Below, one piece after another: positions 6,353-11,377 of a DNA stretch of 11,377 nt. The notes beneath the pieces were generated by a model. It did no database searches, was not told where the DNA came from, and was given only the letters and a program-made list of their open reading frames with translations. Positions within the stretch are counted from its first letter, which is position 1. Each line of letters opens with the position of its first letter. Origin of the DNA: JBJXHB01 sp046160725 (GTDB taxonomy: Bacteria > Pseudomonadota > Gammaproteobacteria > Burkholderiales > Burkholderiaceae_C); the NCBI GenBank assembly GCA_046160725.1, contig JBJXHB010000221.1:1-11377 (forward strand). The letters are read 5' to 3'. The position numbers and the translations under genes were made by a program.

Positions 6353-6469
6353 GGGCCGAGGCCACCGGGTAGCCGGATGTCTACGTGTCCCCCGCCATCG
6401 ATCGGCCTGACGGCCGACCGACGGCTCCTCCTTTACCTCCGACATCCGGCTACCCGATGTCCTCGGCCC
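6353..6469. repeat. 117-nt two-level inverted repeat (REPIN- or MITE-like)
   Basis: The arms at 6353-6381 and 6441-6469 are 29 nt each and complementary at 27 of 29 positions; the mismatches pair 6362 with 6460 and 6365 with 6457. The innermost 16 bp (CGGGTAGCCGGATGTC in the left arm) and the outermost 9 bp (GGGCCGAGG) are perfect. At the centre of the 59-nt spacer lies a second hairpin, TCGGCC-TGAC-GGCCGA (6402-6417). The two-level symmetry resembles a REP doublet (REPIN) or a small palindromic MITE; a structured RNA is also possible. No flanking target-site duplication is obvious. Confidence 0.75.
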
Positions 6470-6532
6470 GGATGCCAAGGAGGTGTTTGACCCAGCCCGC
6501 CCTGCCGCTCTCGCGCCCATCGTCAAGGTCGG

Positions 6533-6562
6533 CTTTGCGGTTGCATGTCTAGAACCGCAAAG
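6533..6562. terminator. 10-bp hairpin downstream of the ABC exporter gene
   Basis: CTTTGCGGTT (6533-6542) and AACCGCAAAG (6553-6562) pair perfectly around a 10-nt loop, 47 nt past the exporter stop on its strand. The position fits a transcript end, but there is no T-run on either strand after the stem. It may instead stabilise the 3' end of the mRNA. Confidence 0.4.
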
Positions 6563-6609
6563 AGCCCGTCTCAGCCCTTCAGTCCTATTCGATTGAGTGC
6601 GAGTCCGTA

Positions 6610-8409
6610 TCAGGCCGCAGACGCCGCCTCCAGCCCGAACTGCATCGCCGCCAGCCGGGCATACAGCCCGCCGCGGGCCACCAGCTCGCCATGGGTGCCG
6701 ATGTCGACGATGCGCCCGGCCTCCAGCACCACGATGCGGTCGGCCTTGAGCACCGTGGCCAGGCGGTGCGCCACCACCAGCGTGGTGCGGCCGGCGAAGG
6801 CCGCCTCCAGCGCCTGCTGGACCATGCGCTCGCTCTCCGCGTCCAGCGCGCTGGTGGCCTCGTCAAGCAGCAGCAGCGGTGGGTTCTTCAGCAGGGCCCG
6901 GGCGATGCTGATGCGCTGGCGCTGGCCGCCTGAGAGCCGTACGCCACGCTCGCCCAGGAAGGCGTCATAGCCCTGCGGCAGCGCGCAGATGAAGTCGTGT
7001 GCATGGGCGGCCCGGGCGGCGGCCTCGACATCGGCATCGCTGGCCTGCGGCCGGCCATAGCGGATGTTCTCGCGCGCGCTGGTCGAGAAGATGACGCTGT
7101 CCTGCGGCACCAGGCCGATGCGGCCGCGCAAGCCGGCCAGGGCCAGGTCGGGCAGGGCCATGCCGTCCAGCAGGATGCGGCCGCGCTGCACGTCGTAGAA
7201 GCGCTGCAGCAGCTGCAGCACGGTGCTCTTGCCGGCGCCGCTGGGGCCGACCAGGGCCACGGTCTCGCCGGCTTCCACGTCCAGCGAGAAGCCGTCCAGC
7301 GCCGCCTGCGTGGGCCGAGATGGGTAGTGGAAGCCCACCGACTCGAATCGCACCGTGGAGCCGCGCGGCACCGGCGGCAGTGGGCGCGGCACGGCGGGCT
7401 CCTGCACGGGTGAGCGGGTGGCCAGCAGTTCCATCAGGCGCTCGGTGGCGCCGGCCGCGCGCAGCAGGTCGCCGTAGACCTCCGACAGCACCGCGACGCT
7501 GCCGATCAGGATGATCACGTAGACCACCGTCTGCCCCAGGTGGCCGGCGCTGATGTGGCCGCGCGTCACCGCCTGTGTGCCCTGGTAAAGGCCCCAGAGC
7601 AATGCGCCGAAGGTGGCGGTGATGATGAAGGCCACCAGCGCGGCCCGCAGCCGCGTGCGCTTGCGCGCGATGTCGAAGGCCTGCTCGCTGGCCAGGGCGA
7701 AGCGTTCGGACTCGCGCGGCTCCTGCGCATAGCCCTGGACCACCGGGATGGCGTTCAGGATCTCGCCGGCGATGGCGCTGGTGTCGGCCACACGGTCCTG
7801 GCTGACCCGCGACAGCTTGCGCACCCGACGCCCGAAGTACAGGCTGGGCAGCACGATCAGCACCAGGATGCCCAGCACCTGCGTCATCACCACCGGGTTG
7901 GTCACCACCAGCATGCCCAGGGCGCCGACGCCCATCACCGCATTGCGCAGGCCCATGCTCATGGACGATCCGACCACCGTCTGCACCAGGGTGGTGTCGG
8001 TGGTCAGACGGCTCAGCACCTCGCCACTGGCCGTGGTCTCGAAGAACTCCGGGCTCTGGCGGATCACATGGGCATAGACGGCATTGCGCAGGTCGGCGGT
8101 GACCCGCTCGCCGATCCAGCTGACGAAGTAGAACCGCGCTGCCGAGAACAGGCCCAGCGCCGCGCCAACGGCAAACAGCGCCAGGAAGTGTCCCCGCAGT
8201 GCCATCAGCCGCTCACCGGGCGGTGCCGCCACCAACCCCTGGTCGATCAGGCCTTTCAGCGCCAGCGGAAACACCAACGTGCTGGCCGCCGACAGCACCA
8301 GGAACAGCAGTGCCAGTGCGATCCGGCCCCGATAGGGGCGCAGAAAGGGCAGCAGGCCGGACAGGGATTGCGGGGTGGCCGCAACGGGGCGTGAGGTCTC
8401 GACCGTCAT
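6610..8409 (-). CDS. ABC exporter, fused permease and ATPase (MsbA-like, ABCB type)
   Basis: This 599-residue half-transporter should work as a homodimer in the inner membrane and export a lipid, peptide or drug-like substrate; the substrate is unknown. Residues about 20-330 form the six-helix membrane domain. Hydrophobic segments lie near 30-50, 75-98, 157-192, 257-278 and 293-312, with the usual SPEFFETTASGEVLSRLTTD coupling segment at 119-138. The ATPase domain has Walker A GPSGAGKST (388-396), Q-loop VPQD (434-437), signature LSGGQ (492-496), Walker B LLLLDE (512-517, catalytic Glu517), D-loop SALD and switch His548 in AHR. All catalytic residues are present. ATG 8409 is the first good start, with no clear ribosome binding site. 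It is divergent from the large repeat-protein gene; whether the two are functionally linked is unknown. Confidence 0.92.
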   Translation of the reverse strand: MTVETSRPVAATPQSLSGLLPFLRPYRGRIALALLFLVLSAASTLVFPLALKGLIDQGLVAAPPGERLMALRGHFLALFAVGAALGLFSAARFYFVSWIGERVTADLRNAVYAHVIRQSPEFFETTASGEVLSRLTTDTTLVQTVVGSSMSMGLRNAVMGVGALGMLVVTNPVVMTQVLGILVLIVLPSLYFGRRVRKLSRVSQDRVADTSAIAGEILNAIPVVQGYAQEPRESERFALASEQAFDIARKRTRLRAALVAFIITATFGALLWGLYQGTQAVTRGHISAGHLGQTVVYVIILIGSVAVLSEVYGDLLRAAGATERLMELLATRSPVQEPAVPRPLPPVPRGSTVRFESVGFHYPSRPTQAALDGFSLDVEAGETVALVGPSGAGKSTVLQLLQRFYDVQRGRILLDGMALPDLALAGLRGRIGLVPQDSVIFSTSARENIRYGRPQASDADVEAAARAAHAHDFICALPQGYDAFLGERGVRLSGGQRQRISIARALLKNPPLLLLDEATSALDAESERMVQQALEAAFAGRTTLVVAHRLATVLKADRIVVLEAGRIVDIGTHGELVARGGLYARLAAMQFGLEAASAA

Positions 8410-8461
8410 GGGGGCAGTCTAGGCGCGTGCGACCAGTGGTCGGCGCGGACCTGCGGCGGCA

Positions 8462-8521
8462 CGCCGCGTCACCGCGGCGCCGGACCGCGAGGGGCGGTAT
8501 ATGCCCCCCCGGTTTCGGGGG
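8462..8521. promoter_or_regulatory. Cluster of GC-rich hairpins in the divergent intergenic region
   Basis: Three stem-loops lie within 60 nt. CGCCGCG-TCAC-CGCGGCG (8462-8479) has a perfect 7-bp stem. GGGGC and GCCCC (8491-8495 and 8503-8507) pair around a 7-nt loop. CCCCCG-GTTT-CGGGGG (8506-8521) has a perfect 6-bp stem. The last two share bases 8506-8507 and exclude each other. They stand 118-177 nt upstream of the repeat-protein start and 53-112 nt upstream of the exporter start. They may be protein-binding or RNA leader structures; the role is not known. Confidence 0.45.
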
Positions 8522-8627
8522 TGGATGGATGGCCAAAGGGCCGCCAGCGATTAATGGTTGCCTAACGCTTGCTGCCGACCATGCACCCGTTCGTTTCCTT
8601 CCGCCATTTGTCACCGTTGAAACCCTC

Positions 8628-8632
8628 AGGAG
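8628..8632 (+). promoter_or_regulatory. Ribosome binding site of the large repeat-protein gene
   Basis: AGGAG lies 6 nt before ATG 8639, favouring it over the in-frame ATG at 8648. Confidence 0.7.
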
Positions 8633-8638
8633 AATTCC

Positions 8639-11377
8639 ATGCGAGCCATGTCCCGGAACCTGCATCGCCTGACCCGCCCACGCGCACTGGCCCTGGCCGC
8701 TGCCGCCGTGGTCGCCATGCCGGCCCATGCCATCGACTTCTTCTGGACCAGCGGCGACTTCGTCACCGGCGTCACGGCGCCCGAGCCGTTGCTGGCCGGC
8801 GACACCCTGTTCATCCAGGCCGGCGGGCTCAAGCGTTTCGTCGGCGCGAGCTTGACCAACCAGGGCCTGGTGCGCTGGCAGGCCGACACCCTGCAGGGCG
8901 GTAACGGCACCACCGTTGCCAACAGCGGTGTCTGGCAAAGCGAGTCCGATACCAACACCTTGGTCTGGGCCTTTGGCGGCCAGCCGGTGTTCAACAACCT
9001 CGGCACCTTCCGCAAGACAGCCGGCGTCGATACGCAAGTGGGCAGCTGGCGATTCGTCAGCAACGGCGGTCTGATCGATGCCCAGGTGGGGCGCATCAGC
9101 TTCAACGGCAGCAGCAACAGCTTCAATGCCGGGTCGCGGTTCACCGGTGCAGGTGAGGTCGCGATCACAGGCACGGCGGTATTCACAGGCGCATTCATGT
9201 CGGACAACCTGGTCCTGGCCGCGGGCACGGCCAACGGCTCCGGCGCCGTGCTGAATGGTGGTGTGGCCCAGGCCAACGGCAACATCGGTTGGACCGGCGG
9301 CGACCTCACGGGCAGCTGGACCATAGCCGCCGGCAGCACCTTGACGGGCTCGGGTGCCGGCGCCAAGCGCCAGGTCGGCTCCAACATCGTCAACCAAGGC
9401 ACCCTGCGCTGGAGCTCGACCGAACAGCTGCAGAGCGGCAACGGCTCCAGCCTGACCAACCAAGGTCTGGTCGAAGCGACCGAGAGCGCCACGTTCAACT
9501 GGAACTACGGTGGGCAGGGCAGCCTGGTCAACCAGGCCGGCGGCACGGTTCGCGCCACCAACGGCGCCACGCTGACCATCGGCAACATCGCGCTGGTCAG
9601 CAACGGCGGGCTGTTCCAGACCACCGGCGGTGGAACCATCGTCTACGCGGGCGGCACGAACCGGTTCAACGACGGCACGACCTTTGCCGGCGACCACCGC
9701 CTGACCGGCGCCTCGACCTTTGTCGGTGGCATCTTCTCCGATGACCTTCGGGTCGTTGCCGGCGCCAACACCGGAGGGGACGGGTCACCTGGGTCGAACG
9801 CCACCTTGAAGGGCGCAACCCGGTTCCAGGGTGGTGACCTGTATGGTCACTGGGTGATCGACAGCGGCGCTGTGGTGACCGGCGAGTCCGGCGGCGCCAA
9901 ACGACAGATCGGATCCACCATCACCAACCAGGGCACGCTGCGCTGGAACACCGGCGAGACGATGCAGACAGGGAACGGCTCGCGCCTGGTCAACCAGGCC
10001 TTGATGGAGGCCACGACGGACACCAGCTTCAGCTGGATCTATGGCGGCCAGGGCGCCATCGTGAACGAGGCCTCCGGCACCATGCGTGCCACCAATGGCG
10101 CGACGCTGAACATCGGCAACGTCGCACTGACCAGCAACGGCGGCCGGTTCGAGACCACCAGCGGCGGCACGGTGGTCTACAGCGGCAACTCGAACCAGTT
10201 CAACGACGGCACGCGGTTCGTCGGCGACCATCGCATGACGGGCCAGTCCACCTTCTTCGATGGCATCCACTCCGACAACCTGCAGTTCGTGTCCGGCACC
10301 CTGTTCGGCGGCGATGGCAACCCGGGCTCCGGCGCCACGCTGAAGGGCGCCGTCCGCTGGCAGGGCGGCGACCTGCATCGCAGCTGGGTCATCGATACCG
10401 GTGCCGTGGTGACCGCCGAGGACAGCGGCGCCAAGCGGCAGATCGGCTCCAACATCGTCAACAAGGGCACGCTGCGCTGGACCTCCGCTGACACCATGCA
10501 GACCGGCAATGGGTCGAGCCTGAACAACCAGGCGCTGATCGAGGCCACCGCGAGCGCCAGCTTCAACTGGATCTACGGCGGCCAGGGTGCCATCGTGAAC
10601 CAGGCCACAGGCACGGTCCGCGCCACCAACGGCGCGACACTGAACATCGGCAACCTCGCGCTGACCAGCAACGGTGGCCGGTTCGAGGCCACAGCCGGCG
10701 CCGGCATCGTCTACAGCGGCAGCTCCAACCGCTTCAACGACGGCACGCGGTTCGTCGGCAACAACGCGGTGACCGGTGAGGCACGCTATGTCGATACCGT
10801 GCAGTCGGATGGCCTGCGCTGGGTCGGCGGCACGCAATACGGTGGCGACGGCACCCCGGGGTCCTACGGCCGTATGGCCGGAGGGGTCACCTGGGAGGGC
10901 GGTGACCTGCGGGACCGCTTCGAGGTCAAGGCCGGGGCAACGCTGGTGGCCATCGGCGCGGGCTCCAAGCGCACGATCGGCGGCGAGCTGGTCAACAACG
11001 GCCTCGTGCGCTGGGACAGCGACGTTTCACTGCAGGGTGGCAATGGCTCCGTGCTGGTGAACAACGGGCGCTTCGAGATCTCCACCGATGCCGGCATCGT
11101 CTGGGGCTTCGGCGGCCAGAGCCAGGTTCAGAACAACGGCCTGCTGGTCAAGACCGGTGGCGCCGGCGTCAGCTCCATCGTCAACGTCGACCTGAGTAGC
11201 AGCGGCACGATCGACGTGCGCAGCGGCGCCATCGCCTTGCCGACCAACTTCAGCAATGCCGGCACGCTGATGGGCACCGGCGCGTTCAACCTGGCCGGCA
11301 CGCTGACCAACAACGGCCACCTGGCGCCGGGCGGGTCGGCGGGGACGCTGACGATCAACGGCAACCTGCTGCAGTCG
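8639..11377 (+). CDS. Large secreted tandem-repeat protein, beta-strand rich (3' end outside the window)
   Basis: One frame runs from ATG 8639 to the window end without a stop, giving 913 codons. Residues 1-32 are a signal peptide (basic start, core LALAAAAVVAMP, likely cleavage AHA|IDFF). From about residue 64 the protein is a tandem repeat of exactly 178 residues; the repeat Lys is at 65, 243, 421, 599 and 777. Shared landmarks are KR-x2-G near the start, N-x-G-x2-RW, GNGS or GNGT, FGGQ or YGGQ, FNDGT-x-F, GGDG-x-PGS and GGDL. Short N-x-G-[TL]-[LV] turns recur every 20 or so residues, as in beta-helical adhesins. After about residue 840 the fifth unit gives way to NNGHLAPGGSAGTLTINGN, a segment often seen shortly before the C-terminal anchor of autotransporter or PEP-CTERM proteins. 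It is probably exported to the surface or matrix. The anchor and partner are not visible. Confidence 0.85.
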   Translation, partial: MRAMSRNLHRLTRPRALALAAAAVVAMPAHAIDFFWTSGDFVTGVTAPEPLLAGDTLFIQAGGLKRFVGASLTNQGLVRWQADTLQGGNGTTVANSGVWQSESDTNTLVWAFGGQPVFNNLGTFRKTAGVDTQVGSWRFVSNGGLIDAQVGRISFNGSSNSFNAGSRFTGAGEVAITGTAVFTGAFMSDNLVLAAGTANGSGAVLNGGVAQANGNIGWTGGDLTGSWTIAAGSTLTGSGAGAKRQVGSNIVNQGTLRWSSTEQLQSGNGSSLTNQGLVEATESATFNWNYGGQGSLVNQAGGTVRATNGATLTIGNIALVSNGGLFQTTGGGTIVYAGGTNRFNDGTTFAGDHRLTGASTFVGGIFSDDLRVVAGANTGGDGSPGSNATLKGATRFQGGDLYGHWVIDSGAVVTGESGGAKRQIGSTITNQGTLRWNTGETMQTGNGSRLVNQALMEATTDTSFSWIYGGQGAIVNEASGTMRATNGATLNIGNVALTSNGGRFETTSGGTVVYSGNSNQFNDGTRFVGDHRMTGQSTFFDGIHSDNLQFVSGTLFGGDGNPGSGATLKGAVRWQGGDLHRSWVIDTGAVVTAEDSGAKRQIGSNIVNKGTLRWTSADTMQTGNGSSLNNQALIEATASASFNWIYGGQGAIVNQATGTVRATNGATLNIGNLALTSNGGRFEATAGAGIVYSGSSNRFNDGTRFVGNNAVTGEARYVDTVQSDGLRWVGGTQYGGDGTPGSYGRMAGGVTWEGGDLRDRFEVKAGATLVAIGAGSKRTIGGELVNNGLVRWDSDVSLQGGNGSVLVNNGRFEISTDAGIVWGFGGQSQVQNNGLLVKTGGAGVSSIVNVDLSSSGTIDVRSGAIALPTNFSNAGTLMGTGAFNLAGTLTNNGHLAPGGSAGTLTINGNLLQS
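8831..11377 (+). repeat. Coding tandem repeat, 534 bp (178-residue) period, five units
   Basis: Units begin at the repeat Lys codon: 8831, 9365, 9899, 10433 and 10967, each 534 bp apart. By eye, units 2, 3 and the first two thirds of unit 4 are close to each other in DNA and protein. Unit 1 and the second part of unit 4 are diverged but keep the same length and landmarks. Unit 5 follows the pattern for about 65 residues, then changes into a different terminal segment. No insertions or deletions shift the period. Confidence 0.9.

Larger units (their letters stand above)
6194..6609. other. 416-bp non-coding interval between thyA and the ABC exporter gene
   Basis: Both flanking genes are read leftward, so this is the thyA promoter/leader region plus the 3' flank of the exporter gene. 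It holds a 13-nt palindrome with a direct repeat at 6211-6232, a weak -10-like TGATAAT on the - strand at 6261-6267, a long two-level inverted repeat at 6353-6469 and a 10-bp hairpin at 6533-6562. I see no convincing gene; the open - strand frame through it lacks codon bias and homology. Confidence 0.7.

Noticed and set aside
6194..6526. N-terminal extension of thyA on the - strand as far as 6526
   Set aside because: The extra 111 residues have no thymidylate synthase homology pattern and cross the long inverted repeat. ATG 6193 gives the standard family N-terminus and length.
8548..8560. attC-like core site (GCCTAAC near 8560)
   Set aside because: There is no matching GTTRRRY partner at attC spacing and no integron gene nearby; it is a chance heptamer.
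8525..8570. Sigma-54 promoter before the repeat gene
   Set aside because: The GG and GC elements are not at the required spacing with a matching TTGC, so no credible -24/-12 site is seen.
8213..9697. 494-residue open frame on the - strand over the start of the repeat gene and the intergenic region
   Set aside because: It has no domain pattern and is antisense to the repeat gene, which has a ribosome binding site, a signal peptide and periodic homology. Its repeated look is inherited from the sense-strand repeats.
9785..10837. 350-residue open frame on the - strand with internal repeats
   Set aside because: Its repeat period is that of the sense-strand 534-bp units; it is a mirror of the real gene.
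8831..11377. CRISPR array or non-coding tandem repeat
   Set aside because: The unit is 534 bp, keeps one open frame throughout and varies mostly as a protein would; there are no short repeats with spacers.

Overview
The window is GC-rich, with G or C in most third codon positions, and every intact gene looks proteobacterial. The thyA-folA operon, the dihydrofolate reductase variant and the other gene families suggest a beta-proteobacterium of the order Burkholderiales, perhaps the Rubrivivax/Leptothrix/Roseateles group. This is an inference from gene content; there is no rRNA or other firm marker.

Left part (1-1700, + strand) is an eroding stretch. It holds the 3' end of a VOC/PhnB-like gene, a second VOC gene that has lost its N-terminal half, and a third, intact VOC gene. 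Next comes a secreted YHS-domain gene that appears to have lost the middle of its domain through an in-frame deletion. It then reads without a stop into what looks like a fragment of an IS91-type (Transposase_32) transposase.

Middle part (1539-6193) is housekeeping and metabolism. rsuA (16S rRNA pseudouridine synthase, - strand) overlaps the decayed tail of the YHS reading frame. Divergent from it is a two-gene + strand operon, a class I acyl-CoA/acid ligase followed 17 nt later by a nitronate-monooxygenase-family flavoprotein. This operon converges on thyA-folA (- strand), whose genes overlap by 4 nt and together supply dTMP and regenerate tetrahydrofolate. The convergent stop codons of the flavoprotein gene and folA lie in the two arms of one small hairpin.

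A 416-bp non-coding interval (6194-6609) follows. It holds a 117-nt two-level inverted repeat (29-nt arms, 27 of 29 paired, with a second hairpin at the centre of the spacer), a 10-bp hairpin, and a short direct repeat plus palindrome in the thyA leader. A single-polypeptide ABC exporter (- strand) follows at 6610-8409.

Right part (8639 to the window end, + strand) is one very large open gene with no stop codon in the window. It has a ribosome binding site, a signal peptide and at least 913 residues. Almost all of the mature protein is a tandem repeat with a period of exactly 178 residues (534 bp), seen four times in full and a fifth time in part. It looks like a secreted or surface beta-strand-repeat protein of the adhesin, autotransporter or PEP-CTERM kind. 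It is the most interesting object in the window. The 229-bp divergent intergenic region before it carries a row of GC-rich hairpins.
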